Of a DNA stretch of 64,000 bases, positions 33,201 to 44,341 are shown piece by piece. A program made the position numbers and the translations under genes. How positions within the stretch are numbered: position 1 is the first letter of the stretch; each line of letters opens with the position of its first letter. This DNA comes from Enoplolaimus lenunculus (taxonomy: Eukaryota; Nematoda; Enoplea; Enoplida; Thoracostomopsidae). The notes beneath the pieces are model-generated. The model saw only the letters and a list, made by a program, of their open reading frames with translations. It ran no database searches and had not been told where the DNA came from. The stretch covers positions 124,001-188,000 of the forward strand of contig JASANG010003005.1 in assembly GCA_030248215.1 (NCBI GenBank), read 5' to 3'.

Positions 33201-36200
33201 TTACGATGTATAATCGAATCAAAGCGAATCCATCTGGTCCATTTGTGCCAAGAACCGTGTTATTTGGAGGCAAGGTAAAATATGCCGTAGCAACGTTTTA
33301 TTTATGTCAACTTATTGGAAGTTGTAGTTATCAGACTGTTGATAATATGTAGTATCGGAAACCGTCAAGGTTGGGTTTTGCATTATCATTTAGAAGGTCG
33401 CGAATAGAACAATTTTTCATACCTATATAGTTAGAATCATCCAAATATAGAAATCTGATTTTAAAACTTCATTATTATAATTTTTGTGATAAAATGAAGA
33501 ATTATGACTTACTAATTTTGCGCAATGCGCAAACGTTAGCGAATGCACAAACGTTTTCATGCTGATCGTACGCATGTTGGGCGTTCCAGCTTATGAAGAG
33601 TGCAAGTTTCTAATGCTTGCGTAAAGTGTTGAATTTATGGGTTAAACTTAAAATATTATAGGCTGCTCCTGGTTATCATAATGCGAAACTGATTATAAAG
33701 TTAATAAATTCAGTTGCAAAGTTGGTGAATAATGATCCGATTATTGGCGATAAGCTGAAGGTGTGTTTTTAAGATTATTTTTGAAATTGATAATGATTTT
33801 TTCTAATTTATGCAGGAGTAGGGAGTGATGTTTTTGTGGTAACACAAGAAGTGTGTGATTTTAAATTATTATTTCAACAAATACGGCTTTTAGTAGCAGT
33901 AGCTGCGGGCCAGTGTTAAACTTACAATCGGAGACAGAATTAAAAGCATTCGCTGTCGCGTTCCAAACCGCGGCTCTGACCACGATTTTTCGTTTGTTAC
34001 ACGCAGTCGTATACAAACGCGATTTGAACTGCTCGTGGTTGCTGCGATTATAATCGCGACTGCACCCGCGATTGAATACTATTAATTGTTCAATGATATC
34101 AACGCTGTTGCAATCGCGGTTTAAAACGAAACGCAACTGGTCGATAAAGAATAATCAAACAAAAAGTATAATACTACGGCCGGAGACAAAGTCGTGGTTA
34201 CTGCGCACTTATTTCTATCCGTGAATGTGTACTTAAAATATAAAGATTTGGTTAATCATTGAAGCCAAAGGAAGTTATTTTTGTATTATAAATTTTCAAA
34301 AGGTATTTGATGACTTCTCGTCTTCAAGGTTTGTAACCTTGCACAAAAATAACATGCAATATAATGTTATTTCAATGTTAGAATTATAAAATATTTACCA
34401 TGTATTCATTTTAGGTTATATTTATGGAAAATTATCGTGTGAGCCTGGCCGAAAAAGTTATTCCTTCTGCGGATTTGAGCGAACAGATTTCAACCGCTGG
34501 CACTGAAGCTTCAGGAACGGGAAATATGAAATTTATGGTTAGTTCTTTTTTGCGTTTATTTTAGATAAACAGCTTTCAAGCTGAAAGATAATAATATGGC
34601 ACATAACGAATAACAAAACTGGAAGTAATCGCACCTGTTTGGTGTGTTGACTGTAGCCGAATGTTTTTGGTGTTTGATTTGGAGTTCTCTTGATATTGTT
34701 TTACTGTGTTTTTAAGCTGAACGGAGCGTTGACAATTGGAACTTTGGACGGTGCTAATGTTGAAATGCGAGAGGAAATGGGTGTAGACAACATATTCATT
34801 TTCGGCATGACGGTGCAACAAGTTGAAGATTTGAAAGCGAAAGGGTAAAAGGCTTCGTAGTGCAAAATAGTTACGTATAAGTTATTACGTTTGTGTTTTT
34901 TGAAAAATTTTTACCCTCAAATTTTTTAATTATCGTAATTTTTTGTCGCTTGAAAGTACAAACACTGTAGTTTGATCCGGGTGCGAGTGTTACTTGTCTC
35001 GATGCAGCTGGATCGTATTCTGCTTGTGTGTGGCTATCACATTGTTTAGAAAAAAATCCGCAGTATATATTATACGATATTTTGAAATATTAATAGTGGA
35101 ATGTGCTGTAAAATTTAACATCGTGATAAAGCTTATTGTTGCATTTTGTTTCAATGTTTCATGTAAATATATTTGTGATGTCTGATGTATATATCAGGGT
35201 GCAACCGGAACTCCGGTTCCGGCATTTTTTCACCTTCCGGTTCCGGTAAATTTTTACCGGATTTAAAAATTCCGGTGTTATAATTTGGCCGTTTTCTTAA
35301 CTTTGCTAATAAGAATCTCTTTTGAAAGCCACTTGTACTCCGAATATAAGCCATTGATGGTGGATTTCACTTCAGTCGATGATGAAAATCTAAAATACAA
35401 CAAATAAAATAAATACCTATGTTCGACTAAAAAATAAGATTAAAATGAAATTTTTGGTGAAATGCATTTTTCACTTTCCGGTTCCGGTAAAATTTTCAAA
35501 TTCCGGTTCCGGATAAATTGTAATTCCGGTTGCACCCTGGTATATATTTTTGATGTTTGATGTGAATATATTTTTCTTTAGTTACGACTCGAGTGAATTT
35601 ATTCAAAAAAGTGCAGAATTACGCAAATGCATCGAACAAATCGAGTCAGGATTTTTCAGCCCAACACAGCCGGATTTGTTTAAGGATATTGCAAATATCC
35701 TACGATATCACGATCGGTAGGAATTTTTGCGTGGTTCCGATATTTTGTAATTCCGTCAATTGAGTCACTTGGCAGCGGTATTAAAATAATTAACGTGCGC
35801 TTTCGTAGAGATTTTGATCATGATCAGACTTTGATCATGATCAGACTTTCATTGGATATAAATTCCAATTGTGCATGGTGATTTTAAGTATTTCAGTTTG
35901 AGTGAAATCGGTATTTTAAATTTTGAATTTGCATACTTTTAGTTGCTGTTGTGTTATATTTTACGATGTTGTGGATTTTTTTATAATCGTTTTCTGCTTT
36001 GAAGAAGACTAACATACAATATCCTGTACCTAAACCATTGCATCGGCTCACACAAGTTAATTCCAGTTTGAACATTTACAGTGGTAGTCAACAGGTGTTC
36101 GTCTAGTTGAAGCGGTTGTATTCATAATTTTAGCAAGTTCGTACTATTGCAATAAATATGTGCCGAATTACATACAATTGTAATGCTATGTCAGACGTTG

Positions 36201-37683
36201 ATAATGGTTAAACTGTGTAGTTATTATTATTTATGTTATAGGTGTAAAGTTTTATATTACAGATTCTTGCTCTGTGCCGATTTCGAGTCTTATATCCAGT
36301 GCCAAGATCGTGTCAGTGCAACGTTCAAAGTAATGTGACTTTCGTAAATGAATACAGAAATATTACCAGCCGCAGTGAAACTACATGATTTGAGAGAAGC
36401 TCGGAAAATTTTGGCCCAATTACTTTTTTCTAGCCGTCGAGTTGAATATTACAAGCTTATAAACGCTAATGGAGTAGCTAACTAATTTTCAAGCTTTGAA
36501 ATTTTTAATCACAATAATATAATATACATTCTGCATGCTCAGATCCACTATGACCGCAACGCTCAATTGTATAGTAAACCCGTTGGTATAAGATAATAGC
36601 CTTGATATCATACCTCACGCACCTAACTTACTAATTATCGAGTAGCTATTGAACCTAAACGCTATGTTTAAAGTTCTTATGCTCGAAAGCCCCAAAGCCA
36701 ATAGCGCACAAACGCTTATTAAAATAATGTATTAGCAACTGAACTGCCACAGTGAGTACAGGCAATCTGCAAATTAGATAATAGCTAGTAATTCATGTTA
36801 GGGATGTGCTGATACCAAAATTTTTGTCGATACCGAGGCCGAATCTTATTTTGAAATTTTGCCGAACCGATTCCAACTTTAGTACACCATGGTTAATAAA
36901 CAGATAGGATACTACATTACATAATTATATGAAGACTTAACCCTAACCATCATAAACAATTATAATTATAGAGTAACGGTTCTTATCAACTAATTTTTTC
37001 AAACACAAACGCAAGAAAGATATCAGTTTTCCTAACCAGACGCACTGATTTGCGTCCAGAAATGAAATTAATAGCATTCAAACTGACTGTTATGTGCAAA
37101 AAGTATCGGCAAAGAATCGTCAATTTTTATGCAGTGCCGATACTCACGAAAACTGCCGATTATTACCGATGCCGATTAACCGGCACATCCGTAATTCATG
37201 TATCTGTTTTGGATGTTTGGAGCGGAGACGTTTCAGATATATCTATAATTTGTTTCAGAATATCAACGCAATGCTAGCCGCATAACTTTTAAACGTTAAT
37301 ATATTTCGAGTCCGACCTCAATTCTGAGATTTGTTATCTGAAACAAATAATATAGATTTATATGACTAGTTATTGAACATTTTTATTGCATGACAATGAA
37401 AAACGTATTGTCGAAAATTGTTGGATTCGGCTTTTTCACAGCCGAATCCGAACCTCAAGTTTTTTTGCCCAATCCGAATCCGAACCTTTGTTACCACCCT
37501 GGTTTGTCATTATTCTAGAATTCAAATTTGTGGAACAAAATGGCATTGCTGAACATTGCGTCGTCTGGAAAGTTTAGCACCGATCGAACAATTGAAGAAT
37601 ATGCGCGTGAAATATGGGGCGTCCAACCGACTCGTCAGAAATTGGCGACTCCACACGCTGGGCCGCCAGAAGAAAAACATTAG
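21251..37683 (+). CDS. pygl-1: Glycogen phosphorylase, complete, 21 coding exons
   Basis: It cleaves glycogen with phosphate to release glucose-1-phosphate in the cytosol. Exons, all in frame: 21251-21310, 22276-22455, 24211-24312, 26483-26665, 27374-27508, 28229-28340, 28737-28819, 29170-29313, 29557-29649, 30408-30554, 31092-31255, 31587-31701, 31914-32015, 32795-32875, 33149-33274, 33662-33760, 34415-34537, 34717-34844, 35582-35716, 36263-36329, 37519-37683. They give 847 residues, the usual family length. Ser14 lies in KRKQISVRG, the site used by phosphorylase kinase. The pyridoxal-phosphate lysine is Lys681 in [11 protein letters not shown]. His378 of [15 protein letters not shown] matches the active-site loop. 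Other family blocks seen are [60 protein letters not shown] and [15 protein letters not shown]. Introns are GT-AG except intron 12 (GC-AG); the exon 18 acceptor is the less common AAG. Many introns hold MITEs, but no exon is interrupted. The symbol follows the C. elegans name. Confidence 0.96.
24505..24560. repeat. Fragment of a CCGGATAT hAT-like element in intron 3
   Basis: CAGGATAATCTAATATCCGG and GGAGCCGGGTAATG match the inverted words at 20985-21060. Confidence 0.4.
25246..25322. repeat. hAT-like element 3' end in intron 3
   Basis: Words TATCCGGCTAG, ACCGGAACTGG and ACCGGAGCCG lead to the end GATATCCGGTCGCACCCTG. No matching left end is seen. Confidence 0.45.
25655..25745. repeat. Family T fragment in intron 3 (decayed)
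   Basis: CACAAAATCTCCACAAGACA and GAGAGTCTTTCGGAATCTAG match the leader of the tRNA-like TTAA elements, and GCCTCCCAGCAC matches their anticodon-arm-like part. The ends are not recognised. Confidence 0.45.
26729..26811. repeat. Short CCGG-word MITE in intron 4
   Basis: AAGGTGCGACCAGATACC at the left and CCGGCCAGAGCCGTGTGCC at the right look like the two ends of a hAT-like family with almost no interior. Confidence 0.4.
27559..27940. mobile_element. hAT-like MITE (CGATTC family N, copy 1) in intron 5
   Basis: The ends are CAGGGTGCAGTCGGAATTCC and CCGCTTTGCACACTG. The 8-bp duplications ACCACTTG and ACCACATG match at 7 of 8. Subterminal words are GATTCCGATT and ATTCCGGTATAA. Related copies lie at 50404-50791 and 63574-63973. 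Confidence 0.75.
28396..28463. repeat. 24-bp tandem repeat, three units, intron 6
   Basis: GGTTACTAGCAATTAAGATA plus CTGT is repeated three times with no mismatches seen. Confidence 0.85.
29703..30040. mobile_element. hAT-like MITE (CGAATC family I, copy 1) in intron 9
   Basis: The left end CATGGTGGCACCGAGTCC and right end AACCTTTGTTACCACCAT form an inverted pair. Subterminal CCGAATC words are repeated on both sides. The flanks ATTTTTAG and ATTTTTCG may be an 8-bp duplication. Confidence 0.65.
31702..31913 (+). other. GC-AG intron 12 of glycogen phosphorylase
   Basis: The donor is GAT|GCAAGT and the acceptor is GATTGTAG|AGAATT. Only this pair joins ...TLSDIIVD to [10 protein letters not shown], the expected family sequence, without adding or losing residues. 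GT donors nearby give either a wrong frame or extra or missing residues. GCAAGT is the usual form of minor GC donors. Confidence 0.75.
32146..32416. mobile_element. TTAA-target MITE (family L) in intron 13
   Basis: The ends GCCATATTCAGACGTGCAAG and its inverted partner (ACACGTCTGATTAGGGC) extend for about 50 bp, with TTAA on both sides (32142-32145 and 32417-32420). Interior words are ACTTGCAGCTGCAA. TTAA targets fit piggyBac or Kolobok types; which one is undecided. Confidence 0.7.
33885..34195. repeat. Probable decayed repeat in intron 16
   Basis: The stretch is locally GC-richer than the intron, with repeated ATCGCG/CGCGAT words and CGGAGACAGAATT/CGGAGACAAAGTC near the two sides. Element ends were not resolved. 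Confidence 0.3.
35195..35539 (-). mobile_element. hAT-like MITE (CCGGAA family E, copy 1) in intron 18
   Basis: The ends are CAGGGTGCAACCGGAACTCC and CCGGTTGCACCCTG. Target duplications GTATATAT are identical (8 of 8). Its interior is nearly the same as the copy at 58462-58840 in the opposite orientation. Confidence 0.88.
36799..37193 (-). mobile_element. hAT-like MITE (GGCATC family G, copy 1) in intron 20
   Basis: The ends are TAGGGATGTGCTGATACC and GATTAACCGGCACATCCGTA. Target duplications ATTCATGT (36791-36798 and 37194-37201) are identical. Subterminal words are CCGATGCCGATT. The interior AAATGAAATTAATAGCATTC is shared with the copies at 54835, 58113 and 62272. Confidence 0.88.
37240..37501. 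mobile_element. hAT-like MITE (family I, copy 2, left end missing) in intron 20
   Basis: TCAGATATATCTATAATTTG through the right end AACCTTTGTTACCACCCTG matches the last three quarters of the copies at 50990 and 59523. The right end is 17 bp before exon 21. Confidence 0.65.
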
Positions 37684-39434
37684 ACCTACAGCTGCGGTCA
37701 GAATTAGTGCTTGCCGCTGAGGTTAAGTTAAATATTTTTGCGGACGAAATTGCCCGTTTGCATTGCACATAAAACAAAAAGTCTGAATTTCGGCACAAAA
37801 TTGATGTTTGGCCAAAATGGCAGCTGAAACATTTTTCGGAACTTCGACCGACACCGGACTACCGTTGAAACATTGTTATTTAGTTACAATCCTGTGTTAA
37901 ACATTTTCGTGGTCAGAGCGTAAGTTCATGTGCATTTTACTGTGATTTTTCAATAATCTGTATGCATTTTCAAGCAAAGGTGTGAAAATACATCGTAAAC
38001 TGTATAAAAAAATGACCTTTGATGCTACTTTTGTAAATATCATAAATAGTTCAACTTGCATAGCTTGCGCCTGCAATTGCGTACATCTGCGGGTGTACAA
38101 CATGATTCTGACCTTAATTAATGTAGGCGAGTGAAATGAACGCGATATAATTTTTTTCCAATATTACCATGATCGTTGCTATATCTCTAGTGTTGATTTT
38201 TTTAATATTATTCTTTTTGGTGGTACAGAACGCTGTATATTGTAGCTAGAGCATCATTCCACTTTGTTCGCTTTCTATTTTGGTTAATTTATGCAATTGA
38301 ACGATAAAGATATAGTCCTTATTAAAAATTCATGGTTTATGGGACAGTATAAAAGTACTGAGGATGACTATTAGTCGTCGTATTTGGTAGTAAAAACGTT
38401 TGAAAAGAAAGGCACACGTGGTACATGGCTTAGGCCCTACTTACTAAAGGTAAGCCTAAATTTAATCCTAGGCCAAAGCTTATCAGGCTTTAAGTCCCAC
38501 ATTCCTCCGGTATCAAAGGGGACGGGCGGTTATAATTAAAATTGTCATTGTATTTTTGAGAACTGTGTATCAAGATTTATTTCAATTTTTATGCCATTGT
38601 TAGCAAAGTAATATTTGCCAATATTTTGAGATAATATATAACGTATCAAATATTTATTATTTCTCAAATTTAATAGTTTTTTAGTTTAAATTTTGTATCC
38701 CTGTTTATATTCCACAATACTGTTGCCTGCATGGCATTCCGTTTATTTACATATACAGGGTGTGTATGCATAAATTTGTGCAATATTTATTGCGATTGAA
38801 CTGTCACCGGAACAAGTGAACGCCAACAATTTTCGCCGGATGTTTGATCATTTGCAAGCCAGAATAGTTACGGCCTTTAGGAGTATATGCCCGTCAATGA
38901 TTTGTTGCGTACTGATTTGAAGTTACCACGATGTTCGGAATCAAGAATGTCTGGTCACTTCTTGCAATGCATATTGTAAAAACAGTCCTTCAGGTCTCTT
39001 TTTGACTTAAAGCTTTAAGTGTAGTATTTTGGTAGGAAAGAAATGAAATTTCTGGCAGCTTTGAGTTTAAATTTAATGTTACGTTAAATTCTTAATAGCG
39101 TTGAAGATAAGACATTCGAAATTTCAAACCATTGCGTTCAAGCGATGGCTTCAAATAAGAGAAAACACATCAGTAAAAAATTGGTTGGTGTGTTTTGATA
39201 TTTTATTATTTCTATAGCTATTGTTGTTGCTTGTAATGTGCTATTTAAAATTCTTGGAAATCAAAAGTTAAAGATAAGAGTTACTTTTAGCGGACAAACT
39301 AAACAAACGATAATCATATCAACTTCAAACATAACATTTCGTTTTGTGATGTCTGATGCTCATCGGATAATTATCTGGTCTGTGTTCCTGAAGTACAGAG
39401 ATTTTCTGGTCTATCGATGTATAGTAGTTACCGG
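37684..39434. other. 3' flank of the phosphorylase gene, no further gene
   Basis: This holds the presumed 3' untranslated region and about 1.7 kb of intergenic DNA. A weak telomere-like stretch (GGTAAGCCTAAATTTAATCC, about 38450) has no element ends. No supported gene. Confidence 0.35.
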
Positions 39435-39741
39435 CTAGAGTACGACCGTAGCCGGAACTGGAGCCGGAGGTGAATCCTTAGTGACGCGTAATCAGATAGT
39501 TTAAAGAATGTTAAATTAGTTTATTTTAGCAAATATCTATAAAAGGGTAGTCAAAAAATTTGGTGTTAGGTGTATTTAGAAAAAATCCAGAGGCATTTGT
39601 TCTGTAAATTGAACGAAAACTTATATACAAACACACATTAACAATACAATTTTTGGTGTAAAAAATTGTCTTGGAGCCGGAAGTCGCTTTTTCTGCCGGA
39701 GCCGGACGCAGACCTACGGTTATATATATATATATACCCTG
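39435..39741. mobile_element. hAT-like MITE (CCGGAGGT family, copy H3)
   Basis: GAGTACGACCGTAGCCGGAA at the left and GCAGACCTACGGTT followed by a TA run and ACCCTG at the right form the inverted ends. The TA run inside the right end is a later microsatellite expansion. Confidence 0.5.
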
Positions 39742-39975
39742 TTATACCAGCTATATATGCTTTTGGACGATACATTGTTGTAAGCTAAGAATATTTTCGA
39801 TATGAGCGAACTTAAGCATCAGAGACTCTCAGAGTCTATTGCGTATCATTCCGTAATTGTATTTTAGTCACTGTGATTTTTTGCCAATTGTTTCCGGGTG
39901 ATTATTATATGTAGTTCTTATTTGTGTTCCAATGCCATCTTGGGAATTTTTGCTCAGCTGTGTTTATTATATATA

Positions 39976-40152
39976 CAGTGCAAAAAATGGTGAGTCAAAT
40001 TGACTATCCGAAATAGGCTTTTCGGAACTACACAAACTGAGGCAAATTCGACTCATACAAATCACTAAGTGAGTCGAATTTGACTCAGTTTGTGTAGTGC
40101 GAAAAAGCCTATTTCGGAGAGAGTCAGTTTTGACTCATCAATTTTTGTAGTG
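39976..40152. mobile_element. TA-target fold-back MITE (family J, copy 5)
   Basis: CAGTGCAAAAAATGGTGAGT at the left and ATCAATTTTTGTAGTG at the right, TA on both sides, palindromic arms. Shortest loop of the family. Confidence 0.75.
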
Positions 40153-40408
40153 TACGACAACGGCAATTGATGACATTGTCATTTTTAGTCAATATTTACG
40201 TTGCTAAATATCGTCTGTGAAAGCTGTCGCAAACGTTCCCCGCAACTGGATCAAAATAAATAGGATCTGTAGTGACGTTTTCTAGATTTTTCTGTGATTC
40301 ATATGTTATTTGTATTTTTGGTACTAAAAGTTCAGACTGCTTTTGGGCGTTTTTTGGGTCGATAGGCTTTAATGTTCTCGCATAGCCTATAATATATATT
40401 CTGAGCAT

Positions 40409-41380
40409 AAGGTTGCAACCGGAGGAAGAAATAATGAAGAGGAAGGAACTCGTTGCACTCAAGACCTTCGGCGAAAGTCCTTCCGGAGCCACAGACAGCA
40501 TGGGTGCAACCGGAGGTGAAACATACTCCGGAGCCGCAGGTCAACGAAACTTGCCATAGCCGGAGGTGAGACGAACTTACTAGGCAGTGAAAATGATCGT
40601 TAGTTAGTTGATTTTAGCCAATATCTGCAATATGTTATTAATAAGTTTTGGTTTTACGCTAATTTTCTTCGAAATTTGGAAAATTCTTTCCCGAAAATTG
40701 AGACATGGTCAGAAGTCTATAAAACTAAAGTGTAGTCACCCCTGCTCCCGGTGGGCAACCGGAGGTGAAAGATAATGGACCTGGAGCCGGAGGTAAAACT
40801 TGCCGGAGGTCAACGAAACCTGCCGGAGGTGAGGTGAAATTAGGTATAGTAAAAATGGCCCATGTATAGAACATGGCCGGATCGTTTTTCGGAGAGGCTA
40901 TAATAGAGTCGGGTTAAGCTTTAGACTATTTTTTGCTTAGGCTTTTAGGCGTAGAAATAGGCTAATCCATACGCTTAGGCTAATAGGCTTAGGAATATGC
41001 TTATACTACTGTTCCGACCCTGTTCTATATATACATGGGCCAATTTTCTGCGAAATTTCGGGAATTCTTTGATGGAAATTGCGACAGAAGTAAAACGAAG
41101 CGCTAAACAGATAAATTTTGCAAAATTATGCTAAATTTTACTACCAAAAATATTTGCACGCATCAATTGTGTTGTTAGCAGAAAAATAAAACATTTTATG
41201 AAACTTATACTTCGATGTTCCTTAATTGTATCAAAAGCTAAAAGAAACCGCTCAAAAATAAATATTGTAAAATTTAGCATATTTCATTACCGAAATTGGT
41301 GGAATCTCCGACAGAAAATCTACCGGAGCTGAAGCCGGAGGTCGATTTTGAGCCGGAGGCGAACCTCCGGTTGTTCTCTG
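40409..41380. mobile_element. Complex of CCGGAGGT hAT-like elements (H4) with a TelB inside
   Basis: At least two left ends are seen (GGTTGCAACCGGAGG near 40410 and CATGGGTGCAACCGGAGG at 40499), and one right end GAACCTCCGGTTGTTCTCTG (ends 41380). A third start-like GGGCAACCGGAGG lies near 40750. A TelB copy (40857-41041) is inserted in the middle, splitting sequence that is continuous in H1. A family Q fragment (ATATTTGCACGCATCAATTG) is also present. Confidence 0.5.
40857..41041 (-). mobile_element. TelB telomere-repeat MITE, copy 5
   Basis: Reverse orientation: GGCCCATGTATAGAACATGG, then the arm AGCTTTAGACTATTTTTTGC, TTAGGC words, and CCCTGTTCTATATATACATG. No clear target duplication. It is nested in the H4 complex. 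Confidence 0.75.
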
Positions 41381-42295
41381 TTACTTTCTTTCAGGAAAGT
41401 TTTTATATATCAGTATATTGCAAACATTTCTCTTCTTAAATCTTGCTGGAAGCTGTTGTAAGCTCTGTCCTGCGGCGAAGCTTGTGTATGACAAGTAGTT
41501 TAGCGTAAAAATACCTCTTCTTTTGAGTTTGAGAAAAAATATAGGTATACTTAAAGATGACGCTATATTTTTGATAACGTCCGGCGCCGTCCATAACCGT
41601 ACGGCACTATAGGTGAATTTCTACGTGGCATCTCATAATAATTCTCTTTTCTTAAATTTAATTCTATTACTGCTAGTCGTATTTCTTTGTAAAACACTGG
41701 ACATTCCATACGTTTTAAGGTTCGCAACGTGGCTAATTCAACTGTTATAAAAATGTTGAAAGCTTCTTCGCCAACTTAATGTTTCCTTAGGGGTTTAGGT
41801 GGGGCGGTAGCCTAGCAAATTTATTTATATACAAGAAACAAGCGTGTAGCCAGATGGGATTTAGGTATTAACTTGACCCGTTTGGTCTCAGAAATTTAGT
41901 TAAATATGCTGTAACCTGCTCTGCAAAAAATGTACATTACCTAAGTTTGCCTCACCTCCGGCTCCGCTATTTTTCACGTCTAGTTGTATCCTGAGATCTA
42001 AGTTTGCATTACACACTCTAGCAGAATTAGTTATCAGCGGCTTGGTTATGACATGCGCTTAAACACATGGCAGTCATGAAATGGTTTGGTGTTCCAACGA
42101 TTGTAATGGTATTTTTTGCCAGGGAAATTGCTCACACTTTAAGACTCCACAATGTTTACTGAAATGAAACACCAATAAACGAGCTAACAACAATAAGAAA
42201 CGGACTTCTTCGAGGCAGGATTTTAAAGGGCGATGATTGGTCAGATTTTAAGCTAAAATGATCAAACATATTAACGGGATTTCTATCACATAAAC
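41381..42295. other. Gene-free stretch
   Basis: One short hAT-like remnant (TTGCCTCACCTCCGGCTCCG near 41950). No gene recognised. Confidence 0.35.
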
Positions 42296-42499
42296 GGCCA
42301 ATGTAAAGAACAGAGACGGAACAGAGCCTAAAAGCCTACGTGTAATAATGAGTTTATTCCTAAGCCTAAGCTTAAGCCAAGCAAAAAAATTAGCTTAAAG
42401 CTTTTATATAAGCCAAGCAAAAAAAAATAGTTTAAAGCTTAAGCTTATACAATTCTAGTCCCACAGAAATACGTTCTGCCCCTGATCTTTACATTGGCC
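42296..42499 (+). mobile_element. TelC telomere-repeat MITE, copy 4
   Basis: Left end GGCCAATGTAAAGAACAGAG and right end CCCCTGATCTTTACATTGGCC-type. The arm is present twice (GCTTAAAGCTTTTATATAAG and AAAATAGTTTAAAGCTTAAG), an internal duplication. The telomere core is short. It abuts TelA copy 7 with only 3 bp between. Confidence 0.8.
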
Positions 42500-42502
42500 A
42501 CA

Positions 42503-42683
42503 GGCCAATGTTACTTTAAGGGGCGTAACAGTATATTAAGCGTATTCCTAAGCCTAAGCCTATTAATCGTTGCAGAAATGTGTTCCTAAGCCTAAACCTA
42601 AGCAAAAAATATAATCCAAAATCTAAACCTACTCTTTTATAGAACCACCAGAAACCTCTATGCCCCTTAAAGTAACATGGGCC
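42503..42683 (+). mobile_element. TelA telomere-repeat MITE, copy 7
   Basis: Left end GGCCAATGTTACTTTAAGGG and right end GCCCCTTAAAGTAACATGGGCC-type; core with CCTAAGCCTATTAATCGTTG and CCTAAGCCTAAACC. It inserted at the very edge of the TelC copy. Its own target duplication is not clear. Confidence 0.82.
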
Positions 42684-43324
42684 GGGCATAAAGAGAATAC
42701 CTTAGGTATAAAAGAAAACCGCATGTTCGATATCAGAAATAAAACAACGAAAGCAAAATAGTACAATCCACTATTCACACGGTTAATTACAAAATTACAA
42801 AGAAACCGTACTGTTATAACTCAAAAAAACAACCGGATTAATTGTACTAAAATAAGTCCACTATGCATACAAATAACAGAATTATTGTGGTTACTAAGCC
42901 GTATTGTTTGATTTATGTTACAAAACTTTAATTCGCTTATGGACGTTACGTGTGGTCAAAGAAAACTAAACGCTAGGAAAGCTGCATGGTGGAAACGTTG
43001 TCGCTTTTCGACATTTACGCTTAGGTTTAGTAGAAGACATGCCTATAAGCATTTGCCTATACCCAATCATACGCTTTAACCTTAATGTGGGGGACAAGTG
43101 CACATGACTCAAAGCAAGGACGAAATGTGCTCAAACGACAAAATAGACAAGATCATCTGGGAACAATGAAGTCTGTTTCGCAAACTCGGTCGCATTACCA
43201 AATACGGATGAAATTACACCTACAATTGGTGATACGATTTCAAACGGATCACACGGAACAGAAAAAAGCAATTACCATAATGAGTGCTCATTTGGTTACT
43301 GGCAAAATTTAAAATAGCCAGGAA
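42684..43324. other. Gene-free stretch
   Basis: No supported gene. The open frame at 43085-43312 has no recognisable domain. Confidence 0.3.
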
Positions 43325-43893
43325 GGGTTCGACCGGATATCCGGACCCGGTTTAATATCCGGTAAAAATCAATATCCGTATGAGTGCTCATTTGGTTGCT
43401 GGCAAAATTTAAAATTGCCAGGGAGGGTTCGACCGGATATCCGGACCCGGTTTAATATCCGGTAAAAATCAATATCCGTATGAGTGCTGCAAAATTTAAA
43501 ATTGCCAGGGAGGGTTCGACCGGATATCCGGACCCGGTTTAATATCCGGTAAAAATCAATATGCGTATGCGATATAAACCTACCGGATACGGGATATTTA
43601 CGGTGGTGGTCCTCAACTTCACAAAATTGTTTTTTTACATGTGAGTGTTTTTTACATCTTCCCATGATTGCATTTCTGTGCAAGTCAACAAGTTAAAGTA
43701 TTCATTGGCTGAAATGAAAATGAAAAGCTTATAACAATTAATTCTAATTCAGTAAACATATTATATTTTGCGCGAGTCGAATACGTTTAATAGTGTGTAC
43801 AAATTCATATGACATATCCGGTTCCTTCAGGTCGGAAATTCAATATTTGTATTGGGTTCCGGCATCCAGGTAAATTAATATCCGGTCGCACCA
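43325..43893. mobile_element. CCGGATAT hAT-like element with a triplicated left end (F1)
   Basis: GGGTTCGACCGGATATCCGG starts a unit of about 100-115 bp repeated three times (from about 43325, 43428 and 43510), each ending GGTAAAAATCAATA. A single right end follows at about 43870 (AATATCCGGTCGCACCATG). Only the left end is multiplied. Confidence 0.6.
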
Positions 43894-44341
43894 TGATAAC
43901 TGCTTCAAAATTTGAAGAAAGGACATAAAGTCAAATCTACAGTTATTTCTAAAATAGAAAACTGCTATGAAAACAAAATGTTTCTTGAAATAATTGTGTA
44001 CAAAACATCATACGATTCTACAGAATAAACGTACATAACTTCGAACAATGACAACTTATGTCTTGACTTGACATGTTGCTCAAGACTACGCCTACGCAAA
44101 CCCCCTCGGATCACCTTTTTTGCAATTCAAAACTGGCTTAAAATTAGTATTTTACTATAAAACGCAGTTAACAGATGCGAAAACAGTGCCTCACATATTT
44201 GAGAATGCAGTGCTTAGGCTTAAGCATTTGACACACGCTTAGACAAACGTTTAGTCTAATGGCGTAGAAACCATCAATCAACTTTTATACCAAAGTCTAA
44301 GCATTTGTGTAATCGCAAATTTGGAGCGAAATATACTTGAT
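43894..44341. other. 3' flank of the MOB2-like gene
   Basis: The presumed 3' untranslated region of the minus-strand gene. A few telomere-like words (CTTAGGCTTAAGC near 44215) without element ends. Confidence 0.35.

Noticed and set aside
38440-38500. Further Tel element
   Set aside because: Only two or three CCTAA-like words, with no GGCC end and no arm.
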